Source of the DNA: Flaviflexus ciconiae
Lineage (GTDB): Bacteria > Actinomycetota > Actinomycetes > Actinomycetales > Actinomycetaceae
DNA: 64,000 bases
Assembly: GCF_003971195.1 (NCBI RefSeq)
Contig: NZ_CP034593.1
Coordinates: 744,001-808,000 of the forward strand
Direction: 5' to 3'
Below, piece after piece: positions 45,076 to 54,090 of the stretch (positions within the stretch are counted from its first letter, which is position 1; each line of letters opens with the position of its first letter). The notes beneath the pieces were generated by a model. It did no database searches and was not told the DNA's origin. It worked only from the letters and a program-made list of their open reading frames with translations. The translations under genes were made by a program, and so were the position numbers.

Positions 45076-45630
45076 TTATGAGATATTGCGGCGGGCGCGG
45101 CGCTCAGCCAGCTCGTCCTTCACGTTGGCTGCCATTTCCTGCTCGGCCTTTTCGGTGGGGAGCTCGGACAGCGAGAATTCGATCTCCTGCCAGACGCGAC
45201 CCAGTGCGATTCCGAATACGCCCTGGCCACCGTTGACGAGATCGATCACTTCGTCGTTCGAGGTGCACTCGTAGACGGAGGCACCGTCGGACATGAGGGT
45301 GATCCCCGAGAGGTCCTGAACGCCGTACTTGGACAGCTGGTTGATTGCGACCCGGATCTGCTGGAGCGATACACCGGTGTCGAGAAGACGTTTGACAACC
45401 TTCAAGACTAGAATGTCGCGGAAAGAGTAGAGACGCTGTGTTCCCGAGCCTTTCGCGCCCCGAATGCTCGGGGATACAAGGCCGGTGCGGTCCCAGTAGT
45501 CGAGCTGCCGGTAGGTGATACCGACAACCTTGCTGGCAACCGGTCCACGGTAACCCTCGGTCTCGTCCAGCGGCTTGTCCTCACCGAAAAGCGAGGGCTG
45601 GAAGAGCTGGGGATGTGCGGCTTCGTTCAC
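45076..45630 (-). CDS. MerR family regulator (Rv1830-like)
   Basis: 184-residue MerR protein. The winged HTH reads VVGITYRQLDYWDRTGLVSP followed by YSFRDILVLKVVKRLLDTGV and SLQQIRVAINQL. It belongs to the pair of MerR regulators that sit beside garA in mycobacteria. The start GTG at 45630 is chosen because GGAGG lies 5 bases upstream; GTG 45633 and TTG 45642 are alternatives with poor spacing. A perfect CCTAACGTTAGG palindrome lies about 30 bases upstream. Confidence 0.88.
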   Translation of the reverse strand: MNEAAHPQLFQPSLFGEDKPLDETEGYRGPVASKVVGITYRQLDYWDRTGLVSPSIRGAKGSGTQRLYSFRDILVLKVVKRLLDTGVSLQQIRVAINQLSKYGVQDLSGITLMSDGASVYECTSNDEVIDLVNGGQGVFGIALGRVWQEIEFSLSELPTEKAEQEMAANVKDELAERRARRNIS

Positions 45631-45658
45631 CACGGCCTCCAATTTCTGTCTAACTTCA

Positions 45659-45670
45659 CCTAACGTTAGG
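45659..45670 (-). promoter_or_regulatory. 12-bp palindrome upstream of the MerR gene
   Basis: CCTAACGTTAGG is a perfect palindrome in the 117-base gap between ftsR and the MerR gene, in front of the MerR start. It is a candidate operator for one of the two MerR proteins. Confidence 0.45.
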
Positions 45671-45747
45671 CTCCCAGGATTGCTCGGTCAATCACCTGGG
45701 CCATAAACGATTCGGCGTGTCGCACCTCAAGCTTACCTTGAGATTTA

Positions 45748-46500
45748 TCAGTCGAGTTCGACTTCGATGTTCTCGACGAGAAGTGCCTGGTAGAGCTTGA
45801 CCACGAGGGCCGACATCTCATTTCCCTGAGCGAAAGCACGCTCCCGTGCAACTGGTGACTGCTTCGCCAGTTGGGCTGCTAGTGACGTCGTAATCATCGT
45901 GGCGTGATTGTGTGCAGAGTTCTTAACTGCTCTGATATTTCTCAGATCAAGTCCGAGGTCGGTGATCATCTGCGAGTAGCGGACGATGTCGACGGCGTGG
46001 CTCGTGAGGCGACCGCGGGGGTCAACTTCGACAACGCCGAGGCGTGCCAGTTCCTCGATGTCCTCGACAGGAACACCCGTGAGTTCGGAAACCTCCGCCT
46101 TGGTCAGTCGCGTGCCCGGCTTGGGACGGGGAACATCATCGTGCTCGACGGCACGCATGCGTCCGGGGTGGCCTTCGCCGGCGCGACCGCTGTCAAGCTG
46201 GCTGAGGAGCTCACCTATCTGCGAGAGAGGCAGGTAGCGATCGCGCTGCTCGGTGAGGATGAACCGAAGGCGCTCGACGTCGGCACGCGAGAAGAGTCGC
46301 TGGTTCGATGATGTCCGGTGCGGGATCACGAGATCGATGTTCTCGAGGTACCGGATCTTCGACACGTTGAGCATCGGGAATTCGGCGCTCAGTATCTCTT
46401 TGACCTCACCGATCTTCAGCGTCGGTTCGTGAGAGACGTCAAAGGGCCACGAAACCTGCTCCGGATCGTGGCTGTGAAGGTGCTGTGTTGCTTCGCCCAT
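45748..46500 (-). CDS. ftsR: MerR-type regulator FtsR
   Basis: 250 residues, homologous to the FtsR/Rv1828 group that controls ftsZ-related genes in actinobacteria. The HTH reads LKIGEVKEILSAEFPMLNVS, KIRYLENIDLVIPHRTSSNQ and RLFSRADVERLRFIL; a second winged-helix-like region follows (TRLTKAEVSELTGVPVEDIE). The ATG overlaps the stop of the FHA gene by one base (TAATG), so they are co-translated, as in mycobacteria (garA then Rv1828). The DUF151 nuclease gene that usually separates the two MerR genes is absent. Confidence 0.9.
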   Translation of the reverse strand: MGEATQHLHSHDPEQVSWPFDVSHEPTLKIGEVKEILSAEFPMLNVSKIRYLENIDLVIPHRTSSNQRLFSRADVERLRFILTEQRDRYLPLSQIGELLSQLDSGRAGEGHPGRMRAVEHDDVPRPKPGTRLTKAEVSELTGVPVEDIEELARLGVVEVDPRGRLTSHAVDIVRYSQMITDLGLDLRNIRAVKNSAHNHATMITTSLAAQLAKQSPVARERAFAQGNEMSALVVKLYQALLVENIEVELD

Positions 46501-46943
46501 TACTGGGCGCGGTTCGGGGAGGCGTGGAAGGTCATTCGGTACTTGCCGATCTGTACCTCGTCTCCGGTAACAAGTCCGACTTCGTCGATACGCTCACGGT
46601 TCACGTAAGTGCCATTAAGCGAGCCGTGGTCACGCACATAGAAGGTGCCTTCGTGGCGCAGGAACTCGCAGTGCTGGCGGGAGACCGTCACATCATCCAA
46701 GAAGATGTCGGATTTGGGGTGACGTCCCGCCATGGTCGACTCGCTGTCGAGAAGGAATCTCGCACCCTGGTTGGGGCCGCGCTGGACGAGGAGAAGAGCC
46801 GAGAACGGCGGAAGAGCCTGAACGGCAGCAAAATCCTGCTCGCTCATTCCTACCCTGCGTGCATCGAGCTCGCCAGTGTCTGGGGAGCCGGATAGTGCAG
46901 AGAACTGTGATGTTGCAGTGGGATCATTCCCGTTGCTTGTCAT
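46500..46943 (-). CDS. garA: FHA-domain protein, GarA/OdhI-like
   Basis: 147 residues: an unstructured N-terminus of about 50 residues, then a forkhead-associated domain with AGRHPKSDIFLDDVTVSRQH, GSLNGTYVNRERID and VQIGKYRMTFH. GarA/OdhI regulates 2-oxoglutarate metabolism when its N-terminal ETTSVF motif is phosphorylated by PknB/PknG. That motif is not visible here (the N-terminus reads GSPDTGELDARRVGMSEQD), so regulation may differ. Start ATG has GAGGAGG five bases upstream. First gene of the garA-ftsR unit. Confidence 0.85.
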   Translation of the reverse strand: MTSNGNDPTATSQFSALSGSPDTGELDARRVGMSEQDFAAVQALPPFSALLLVQRGPNQGARFLLDSESTMAGRHPKSDIFLDDVTVSRQHCEFLRHEGTFYVRDHGSLNGTYVNRERIDEVGLVTGDEVQIGKYRMTFHASPNRAQ

Positions 46944-47445
46944 CGCGACCTCCTCGCCGTTACCGCTTTGTAATATACTACCTGGTTTTGCGGGAAATTT
47001 CCCATGGCCACTTTTGTCGTTCAGGGTTCGTTCAAGGTGTCCGTGGTCTAATTCTCGCGCTTTCTACTGCCAAGCCGCAATGATGGGACGCAATATTCTT
47101 CGAGCAGTTTTCTCCGCACCCCGATCAATATCCAGAAAGTGGCGCCATAGCCGGGAATGTCACCTTCGTGAACATCGTCGGCACACTCCGGTTTAGCCCA
47201 GTGGGCAGGGGGCTCTTTTGGGTTTCGCGGGCTCGCACAGCAACGCGCTTTCCAGCGCGTTCACGAGCGTCTTGTGAGGCTACATCGGGATTGTTATCAA
47301 GAAGTAATCTGTCCCCCGCTCCGCGGGCTTGCGGAAACGGGGGACAGAATGCCCACTTGGTTGACGCGGGGTACGCTCTACGTCTTTGTTACGGCACAAT
47401 TCTCGCAGTGTTAAGAATGTGTGCCCGGGCTGGTTTGGCGGTGCG
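46944..47445 (-). other. Intergenic region between garA and pepN
   Basis: About 500 bases. Carries the garA promoter area (TATATT, 46977-46972 on the minus strand), an AACGCGCT/AGCGCGTT hairpin (47242-47261) and the larger hairpin at 47308-47348. No gene or known RNA is supported. Confidence 0.5.
47308..47348. terminator. Nested hairpin downstream of pepN
   Basis: TCTGTCCCCCG (47308-47318) pairs with CGGGGGACAGA (47338-47348); inside, CCGC pairs with GCGG. It lies about 100 bases after the pepN stop and has no U-tract. Confidence 0.55.
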
Positions 47446-49884
47446 TTAACGTTCCTCCGGTAGGAACCTCGTCGTGCCTGCGAAGGTGTCACGAACACGC
47501 TTGTCTCGCAGCCGAGAATCGAGGCCGTCGAGCACGATCTTGCGGAGGGCGGAGGGTGCGTTCGCGCCGTCGCCTTCGAGCCACTCCTGGGCCTGTTCGA
47601 TTGTTTCCTCTCCCTGCGGGAACAGGGCGTAGAGGATACGCTCGGCGAGCTCCTGGGTGCGTTCTCGCCAGACCGGGAGCGCGATCGAGAAGAACGGGTA
47701 TTCCTCGGCTTCGTAGGTGGCGGTGGCACCGGCGAGCAATGCCGACATGCGGTTATTAGAGAGGGACTCTTCTAGCGCCCTGCGGTAGGCCTCGCGGCGG
47801 TTGCCGGGGATTGAAGCGACCGCCTGGGAGTGAGCGACAATATCGGCTTCGCTGGGGTTGATGAGCTCGGCTTCGAGGTCCGCCTCGCTGACCGAGCCTG
47901 TCGAGGCAAGGCCGATGAGTAGCTTCCACCGTTCGTCACGGTCACCGCGGACGGTGTCGAGCGCTTCGCGTAGCAGGTCTTCAGCTTCGGGGAGGGCCGC
48001 GCCAGCGACGGCGAGGGCGGAGCGCCACAGGTAGATCCGGTCCTGATCTTGGTCGTCTATCGCCACGCGCCATGAGTCGTCGCAGATGCCGAGCCAGATG
48101 GTGCGCGCCGTGTCAGGATCCATTGTGTAGTGCTCGACGATGTACTGGCAGTTGCGGATCATCTGGCCAAGCAGAGTGGAGTCAGGTTCGGAGTGGAAGC
48201 GGCTGACTGCTTCGACGTACCGTGCCGGGTCCAGTCGGCTATCGCGGACGGCCTCCCACAGGCCAGACCAGACAACGCTGCGCGCGAGTGGATCGGCGAT
48301 CCGGGTGGTGAGGACCGTTTCAAGCTGCTGCTCGTCGAGAGCGACGATTGCGTAGGTTTGCGCTTCGTCGTTCGGGATGATGACATCGCCCTCGAGATCG
48401 ACTTCTGCGGTGTTGGTCAGTTCCACGGTGGTGCTGTCGACGCGGACGAGCTCGGCCCCTTCTCGGGAGTATCCGCCCACGCTGATCCGGTGGGGGCGCA
48501 CAATTGCTTCGCCGGACAGCGGCTGAGTACCCGTCTGGTTAAGCGACTTTCCGTTGACCTCGATGAAAGAGGCTCCCGTGGTGTGGAGCCACTGCTCGGC
48601 CCAGGCACGCAGGTCCCGGCCCGACGTTTCCTCGAGGGCAACAAGCAGGTCATCGAGGCTGGCGTTGCCGAATTCGTGGCGCTTGAAGTAGATTCTTGCG
48701 CCTTCGAAGAAAGCTTCTTCGCCCACGTAGGCGACGAGCTGACGCAACGTTGCGGCACCCTTGGCGTAGGTGATGCCGTCGAAGGCCTGGTCGGCTGCTT
48801 CGAGATCGACGATGTCGGCGACGATCGGGTGGGTGGTTGGGCGGTTGTCGTTGAGGAATGCCCACGCGGCGCGGCGGGCGGTGAAGGCAACCCAGGCTTC
48901 CGTGTATTCGGTTGCCTGCGTGGAGGCCCAGGCTCCCATGTACTCGGCAAACGATTCCTTGAGCCACAGATCGTCCCACCAGACCGGGGTGACGAGGTCA
49001 CCGAACCACATGTGGCTCATTTCGTGCAGGATCGTGTTGGCCCTGCCGGCGCGCTGTGCGCGGGTCGACTGGCCACGGAAAATGTACTGCTCGGTGAAGG
49101 TGACAAGCCCCGGGTTCTCCATGGCACCGAGGTTGTATTCGGGTACGAACACCTGGTCGTACTTGCCCCACGTGTAAGGGTAGTTGAAGGCCTTCTCGAA
49201 CACGTCGAGGCCGGACAGGGAGATGTCGAAGATCTCTTCGTGGTCAAGATACTCGGCCAGCGACTGACGGCAGAAGATGCCGAAGCGCGGGTCCTTTTCG
49301 GAACGGAGCTCGTGATAGGGACCGGCCACCAGGGCCGTGAGGTACGTGGAGAGCCTCTTGGTGGGTGCGAAGACGTGTCGCACTCCCCCGTCGACCTCGG
49401 TAGCCGAGACCTCTTCGGTGTTGGTCAACACCGTCCATTCTTCCGGCGCTGTGATCTCGAAGGTGAAGGAAGCCTTGAGGTTGGGTTGTTCCATCGTCGG
49501 GAAGACGCGGCGGCAGTCGGCTGGCTCGTACTGCGTATACAGATAGACGGAATTGTCGACGGGGTCGACGAATCGGTGGAGGCCCTCGCCCGAGTTGGAG
49601 AAAATGCCGCGAGCATGCACGGTCACCGTGTTCTCTTCGGCGAGGCCCTTGAGGTAGATGCGGGACCCGTCCCAGTCGACCTCGGTGTCGGTGCCGTTAA
49701 TGATGACCTTGGAGACTTCAACGCCAATAAAATCGAGGAACGTTTCGTCCCGTTGCCCGCTAAAGGTCAGGGTTTCTTCAATGTCGAAGGTGTCTTCGCC
49801 CCTCACATCGAGGAGCACCCGGTAGGAATCGATGGTGAAATTGCTTCGTGTCGCCGCTTCTTCGCGTGTTAGGTTCTCAGTCAC
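47446..49884 (-). CDS. pepN: Aminopeptidase N (M1 family)
   Basis: 812-residue zinc metallopeptidase that removes N-terminal residues from peptides. GAMEN exopeptidase motif near residue 252; zinc motif HEMSHMWFGD near 286 with the third ligand in LWLKESFAEY 18 residues later. The ERAP1-like C-terminal domain is present, so length is normal for actinobacteria. Start GTG; TACGAT ends 6 bases before it on the minus strand. It is divergent from ald. It could recycle peptides brought in by the peptide-type importer at 54-59 kb. Confidence 0.95.
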   Translation of the reverse strand: MTENLTREEAATRSNFTIDSYRVLLDVRGEDTFDIEETLTFSGQRDETFLDFIGVEVSKVIINGTDTEVDWDGSRIYLKGLAEENTVTVHARGIFSNSGEGLHRFVDPVDNSVYLYTQYEPADCRRVFPTMEQPNLKASFTFEITAPEEWTVLTNTEEVSATEVDGGVRHVFAPTKRLSTYLTALVAGPYHELRSEKDPRFGIFCRQSLAEYLDHEEIFDISLSGLDVFEKAFNYPYTWGKYDQVFVPEYNLGAMENPGLVTFTEQYIFRGQSTRAQRAGRANTILHEMSHMWFGDLVTPVWWDDLWLKESFAEYMGAWASTQATEYTEAWVAFTARRAAWAFLNDNRPTTHPIVADIVDLEAADQAFDGITYAKGAATLRQLVAYVGEEAFFEGARIYFKRHEFGNASLDDLLVALEETSGRDLRAWAEQWLHTTGASFIEVNGKSLNQTGTQPLSGEAIVRPHRISVGGYSREGAELVRVDSTTVELTNTAEVDLEGDVIIPNDEAQTYAIVALDEQQLETVLTTRIADPLARSVVWSGLWEAVRDSRLDPARYVEAVSRFHSEPDSTLLGQMIRNCQYIVEHYTMDPDTARTIWLGICDDSWRVAIDDQDQDRIYLWRSALAVAGAALPEAEDLLREALDTVRGDRDERWKLLIGLASTGSVSEADLEAELINPSEADIVAHSQAVASIPGNRREAYRRALEESLSNNRMSALLAGATATYEAEEYPFFSIALPVWRERTQELAERILYALFPQGEETIEQAQEWLEGDGANAPSALRKIVLDGLDSRLRDKRVRDTFAGTTRFLPEER

Positions 49885-49890
49885 CGTGTC

Positions 49891-49896
49891 ATCGTA
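49891..49896 (-). promoter_or_regulatory. -10 element of pepN (leaderless)
   Basis: TACGAT on the minus strand ends 6 bases before the GTG at 49884. Confidence 0.5.
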
Positions 49897-50008
49897 GAAC
49901 GATTGACACAGTCTTTACCACATCTCGGTCCTATAGTTTCCCGAGCGTTGAAGTGGGCGTACTGCTTTTACCGAACTACGATAGGACGCACAGAAGAAAG
50001 GCCTGAGC

Positions 50009-51133
50009 ATGATCATTGGTATCCCCGTCGAGATCAAAGACGACGAAGCGCGCGTTGGTCTCACGCCCGCAGGAGCGGCAGAACTGACGGCCGCCGGTCA
50101 CACCGTCCTCGTCCAGTCGGGCGCCGGCATGGGAGCCCGTTGCTCCGATGATGCCTATCGAGATGCTGGAGCCGAAATCACGGACTCCGCCGAAGAGGTC
50201 TGGAAAAACGCCGAGTTACTGATCAAGGTGAAGGAACCGATCGGGCACGAGCTCGAATATCTGCGTGAGGGGCTGACGGTCTTCACCTACTTCCATCTCG
50301 CAGCTGACGAGGAACTGAGCCGCCGGGTCGTTGACTCCGGTGTCACGGCTATCGCGTACGAGACTGTCCAGCTTCGGAATAAGTCCCTTCCTCTTCTCAT
50401 GCCGATGTCCGAGATCGCGGGCCGTCTCGCCCCGCAGGAGGCCGCCCACCAGCTTATGAAGCCTTTCGGTGGTCCCGGACGCCTCATGGGAGGCGTTCCC
50501 GGCGTGCCGCCCGTACGTACCCTGATCCTCGGTGCGGGCACCGTTGGTTCTCACGCAGCGAAGGTCGCCGTCGGCATGGGAGCAGACGTGACAATCATGG
50601 ATGTCAACACCGAGAAGCTGCGCGGACTTGACCGGGAGTACGGAACCAAGATCCGCACCCACACGTCCTCCCCCGCACACATCCGGGATGAGGCGGCCCT
50701 CTCCGATGTCATCATTGGCACGGCATTGATCCCTGGTGCCCGCACACCCCAGCTCGTCACCGAGGACATGTTCGACAGTCTCAAGGACGATGTTCTCCTC
50801 GTTGATGTCGCAATCGACCAGGGTGGCTGCTTCCAGGGTTCCCGCCCCACCTCCCACCACGACCCGGTGTACCGCACCGATAACCGGATCTACTATTGCG
50901 TGGGTAACATGCCGGGCGCCGTGCCAGTTTCCGCCACGACGGCCCTGACGGACCAGACCCTGCCCTACATCAAGGCCCTTGCAAACGGACCGTTCGCTGC
51001 CATGAAGGAACGCCACGATCTTGCCCTCGGCCTCCAAGCGACCCGGGGCAAGCTTGTCGAGAAGGGCGTGGCCGAAGCGTTCGATCTGCCCCTCACCGAG
51101 CTCGAGACCGTTCTTGATAACGCCGCCGACTAG
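50009..51133 (+). CDS. ald: Alanine dehydrogenase
   Basis: 374-residue NAD-dependent enzyme interconverting alanine and pyruvate plus ammonia. Begins MIIGIPVEIKDDEARVGLTP; Lys in ELLIKVKEPI, the catalytic His in FTYFHLAADEEL near residue 96, the NAD loop ILGAGTVGSHAAKVAVGMGA near 175-194 and VDVAIDQGGC near 268 are all present. ATG has a purine-rich GAAAGG upstream. No adjacent AldR regulator. It links amino-acid import and catabolism to central metabolism. Confidence 0.97.
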   Translation: MIIGIPVEIKDDEARVGLTPAGAAELTAAGHTVLVQSGAGMGARCSDDAYRDAGAEITDSAEEVWKNAELLIKVKEPIGHELEYLREGLTVFTYFHLAADEELSRRVVDSGVTAIAYETVQLRNKSLPLLMPMSEIAGRLAPQEAAHQLMKPFGGPGRLMGGVPGVPPVRTLILGAGTVGSHAAKVAVGMGADVTIMDVNTEKLRGLDREYGTKIRTHTSSPAHIRDEAALSDVIIGTALIPGARTPQLVTEDMFDSLKDDVLLVDVAIDQGGCFQGSRPTSHHDPVYRTDNRIYYCVGNMPGAVPVSATTALTDQTLPYIKALANGPFAAMKERHDLALGLQATRGKLVEKGVAEAFDLPLTELETVLDNAAD

Positions 51134-51198
51134 ATTGAGTCTCCGCAACGACCAGCGGAATAAAACAAACTCATAATCGAATCGACTGATAAGTAAAC

Positions 51199-51228
51199 AG
51201 TCGGCGGTGCCCAGGGGTGCCGCCGACT
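51199..51228 (+). terminator. Terminator of ald
   Basis: Perfect 9-bp stem AGTCGGCGG/CCGCCGACT followed by TTGTCT, 66 bases after the stop. Confidence 0.7.
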
Positions 51229-51362
51229 TTGTCTACAACATCTGAATCACGTTCCCCTACACATGTTGGCCTTCAGGGCCGGACGGTAAGGAATTTATCT
51301 CACGGCGTGAATCATCCACGGGTCGCCGCTCCAATCAGGTGGTCTGGACGACAGAAGCGTTG

Positions 51363-51368
51363 TAGGTT
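51363..51368 (+). promoter_or_regulatory. -10 element of the hydroxyacid dehydrogenase gene (leaderless)
   Basis: TAGGTT ends 6 bases before the GTG; GGAGAG lies between and could also act as a ribosome-binding site. Confidence 0.5.
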
Positions 51369-51374
51369 GGAGAG

Positions 51375-52286
51375 GTGAGTAACGTAACCGTAGCAATCTC
51401 CCCGGACTGGACCATCGATCTCGACATCCCTGGCATCACCGTCCTGGAGTGGGATTTTAAGTCGCCCCCGCCCGCCGATCACATTGACATTGCTGTCGCA
51501 CCCCACGCCACCACTCCCGATCTTGTCGAGCGGGTTGCCGACACTGGCACGAAGCTCCTGCAGCTTGGTTCCATTGGATACGACTCGATCCCGAAGGAAC
51601 TTCCAGGCGACCTACTCGTTGCTAACGCTGCAACGGTTCACGAGACCGCGACCGCAGAGCACACCATGGCAATGTTGCTGTATGCGGCCCGCGAGGTGGA
51701 CCGCTCTCTGGCCTCCCAGAGCGAAAAGACGTGGGACCAGTTCGACACTCTTGGTCTTGCGGACACCACGATCGTTCTCGTCGGCATCGGTGGCGTCGGC
51801 ACCGCAATCGCCCAGCGCCTCGCCCCGTTCGAGACCAACGTGATCCGTGTGGCCTCCCGCCGCCGCGAAGACATGTACGGCCAGGTGTACGATATGAACG
51901 ACCTGCCGGAACTCCTCCCCAAGGCCGACTCCGTTATCGTTGTTGTCCCGCACAACGAGCAGACCGACAAGCTCGTTGATGATGCGTTCCTGTCAGCCAT
52001 GCCCGATGGTTCAATCCTCGTGAACGTTGCCCGTGGCAAGGTTGCCGACACCGACGCCCTAATCAAGCACGCGGACCGTCTGCGTATCACTCTCGACGTG
52101 ACCGATCCGGAGCCGCTTCCCGACGGCCACCCTCTGTGGGACAAGGCGCTTCTCATCACCTCTCACGTGGGAGGCAACACGCAGGCTATGCTCCCCCGCA
52201 TGAACCGCCTCGTGCGCCGCCAGGTCGGCAACTATCTGACCAGCCAGCCGTTCGTGAACGTCGTGCGCGGCAACCAGCACGGATGA
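51375..52286 (+). CDS. D-isomer-specific 2-hydroxyacid dehydrogenase
   Basis: 303-residue NAD(P)-dependent dehydrogenase. The Rossmann loop reads VLVGIGGVGTAIAQRLAPF near residues 134-152; the catalytic Arg is in LVNVARGKVADTD near 216-228, the Glu region is in LDVTDPEPLPDGHPLW and the catalytic His in ITSHVGGNTQ. The N-terminal substrate domain is short and divergent. Members reduce keto acids such as glyoxylate, hydroxypyruvate or pyruvate; the exact substrate cannot be assigned. Monocistronic, with a strong terminator. Confidence 0.9.
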   Translation: MSNVTVAISPDWTIDLDIPGITVLEWDFKSPPPADHIDIAVAPHATTPDLVERVADTGTKLLQLGSIGYDSIPKELPGDLLVANAATVHETATAEHTMAMLLYAAREVDRSLASQSEKTWDQFDTLGLADTTIVLVGIGGVGTAIAQRLAPFETNVIRVASRRREDMYGQVYDMNDLPELLPKADSVIVVVPHNEQTDKLVDDAFLSAMPDGSILVNVARGKVADTDALIKHADRLRITLDVTDPEPLPDGHPLWDKALLITSHVGGNTQAMLPRMNRLVRRQVGNYLTSQPFVNVVRGNQHG

Positions 52287-52323
52287 CAACACCAGCGAGT
52301 ATCTGATACTGACCTATCAGAGC

Positions 52324-52352
52324 CGTGTGGGCCGCAATATGCGGCCCACACG
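52324..52352 (+). terminator. Terminator of the hydroxyacid dehydrogenase gene
   Basis: Perfect 12-bp stem (arms 52324-52335 and 52341-52352) with the 5-base loop AATAT. Confidence 0.8.
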
Positions 52353-52471
52353 TGCGTCTTGGCGAGTGCTTGGGGCTAGGCTTCCGCAGAAGCTCAAGCC
52401 GGGTGCCCGACGGTGCTCATCAGGTAGCAGGATCCGGCTATGGTGATCAGCCAAATCCCGCTAACGGGTTA

Positions 52472-53878
52472 TCAGTCGGTGATCTGTAGGAGCGCGTTCT
52501 CGATGAGTTCGGGCATGGCGGGGTGGATCCAGTACTGGGTGGATGCGATGTCGGCAGCGGTTTGTCCGGTCGACATGGCTTGGATAAGTATTTGGATGAG
52601 GGTGGGCGCGTGCGGGCCGATGATGTGGGCGCCGAGGATCTTGGTCGTGCCCTTCTCGGCAATGATCTTCGTGAACCCTGTCGTGTCCTCCATCGCCCAT
52701 CCGTAGGCGATGCCGGCGTACTCTTGGCGGGCTACCACGATGTCATACCCTGCTTCTCGCGCCTGGTTTTCGGTGAGCCCAACGGTTGCGATCTGGGGGT
52801 GTCCGAAGACCGCGGAGGGGACGAAGCGGTGATCTGTTTCGATCATGGAATCCGGGTGGAGGAGGTTGTGCCGGACCGTCTTTGCTTCCTTGTTTGCCAC
52901 ATGCTTGAGCTGGTACTGCGACGACACATCTCCGAGGGCGAAGATTCCGTCAAGGACTTCTCCGGCCGGGTTTAGAACGCGCTGGTACGTGTCGACAGCC
53001 ACCCGGCCGTCGGTGCGCATGCCGATCCCGGCGGCAGCGACGTCAAGATTGTCCGCGTTCGAGACCCGTCCCGTGGCAACGAGGATCTCGTCGGCGGTGA
53101 CCGAGCTGAGCACGCCGTCAACCGTACCCGTGATTGTCACGGAGCCATTCTCATTGCGGACGACCTTCGATGCGGCAAAGCCCAGCTTGACGTCGTACGT
53201 GTCGCCAGCAAGTCGCGTGTACGTCTCGGCTACGTCGTGGTCCTGGGCCCGGAGCATGACCTGAGAGCGGGCAATCAGGGTGACGCGAACACCGAGGGAC
53301 GAGAATACGTGCGCCATCTCAGCCGCAATAAACCCGGATCCCAGAACGATCATCGTGGCAGGCAGTTCCTCGAGCCTCATGACCGAATCCGAGGTGTGGG
53401 CGCCAATGGCTTCAATTCCTTCGACGTCGGGGAACGACGGTCGCGAACCGGCTGCGATAACCACACGGTCGGCGGTAATCTCTTCATCCCCATTAGCCGT
53501 GGCCACCACCATGGTTTTCGGACCGGTGAAGTGGCCGACGCCGCGGTACACGGTCATGTTCCGATTGTCCTCGTGGGTCACCCGATACTCTTCGCCCGAC
53601 TCGGCAATTGGGTCGATGCGACCAAAGATGCGGTCGCGAATCGCGGGCCAATCAACCGAGTTCAGTGTCTGATCCACACCGAACCGGGCAGAGTTTGCAG
53701 GAGTGGCAGCAACTTCGGCAGTGTAGGCAAACATCTTGGTCGGGATGCAACCGACGTTGAGGCAGGTGCCGCCAAAGGTTCCCTTCTCCACGAGTGCAAT
53801 GGACAGGTCATGAAACTCTGGGCCCGGGAGCGAGTTACCTGAACCGGTGCCAATAAGGAGCAGATCGTAATGGGTCAT
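52472..53878 (-). CDS. mtr: Mycothione reductase
   Basis: 468-residue FAD-dependent disulfide reductase that regenerates mycothiol, the main thiol of many actinobacteria. FAD site at the N-terminus (HYDLLLIGTGSGNS), redox-active cysteines in GGTCLNVGCIPTKM near residues 37-50, NADPH loop VLGSGFIAAEMAHVF near 172-186, and the C-terminal dimer signature YWIHPAMPELIENALL with the catalytic His-Glu. The first residues match mycothione reductase more than other family members. TAGGGT ends 6 bases before the ATG. Confidence 0.93.
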   Translation of the reverse strand: MTHYDLLLIGTGSGNSLPGPEFHDLSIALVEKGTFGGTCLNVGCIPTKMFAYTAEVAATPANSARFGVDQTLNSVDWPAIRDRIFGRIDPIAESGEEYRVTHEDNRNMTVYRGVGHFTGPKTMVVATANGDEEITADRVVIAAGSRPSFPDVEGIEAIGAHTSDSVMRLEELPATMIVLGSGFIAAEMAHVFSSLGVRVTLIARSQVMLRAQDHDVAETYTRLAGDTYDVKLGFAASKVVRNENGSVTITGTVDGVLSSVTADEILVATGRVSNADNLDVAAAGIGMRTDGRVAVDTYQRVLNPAGEVLDGIFALGDVSSQYQLKHVANKEAKTVRHNLLHPDSMIETDHRFVPSAVFGHPQIATVGLTENQAREAGYDIVVARQEYAGIAYGWAMEDTTGFTKIIAEKGTTKILGAHIIGPHAPTLIQILIQAMSTGQTAADIASTQYWIHPAMPELIENALLQITD

Positions 53879-53884
53879 ATGGAC

Positions 53885-53890
53885 ACCCTA
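53885..53890 (-). promoter_or_regulatory. -10 element of mtr (leaderless)
   Basis: TAGGGT on the minus strand ends 6 bases before the ATG at 53878. Confidence 0.5.
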
Positions 53891-53997
53891 GCCATATGCT
53901 CAGCCACAGCCCTAGAGCCCCGCTCTCATTACGGTCTGGGCGAACAGCCAAGGCGAACCCAGTATCGAATTAATTGGGGATGACTATCCGCCCTCAT

Positions 53998-54075
53998 TTC
54001 TTATCTGCACGTTTGTACAGCTCTTCTTAACCACACGCGTGCACATCTCTTCTTAACCGCACATTTGCAAGTGGC
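53998..54075 (+). repeat. Three tandem 26-bp repeats upstream of a small secreted-protein gene
   Basis: Imperfect copies start at 53998, 54024 and 54050, exactly 26 bases apart. Each begins TTCTTA and continues with a CAC-containing part, for example TTCTTAACCACACGCGTG. They end 15 bases before a GTG start, the place expected for an array of regulator sites. Confidence 0.6.
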
Positions 54076-54090
54076 GTTTACTGCGGAACC

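Noticed and set aside
47150..47445. Possible structured RNA or tRNA
   Set aside because: Hairpins are present but no cloverleaf, no CCA-type acceptor and no match to SRP, tmRNA or RNase P signatures.
48130..49872. 580-codon open frame on the plus strand
   Set aside because: Antisense to pepN, whose catalytic motifs are clear; the plus-strand product has no recognisable domain.
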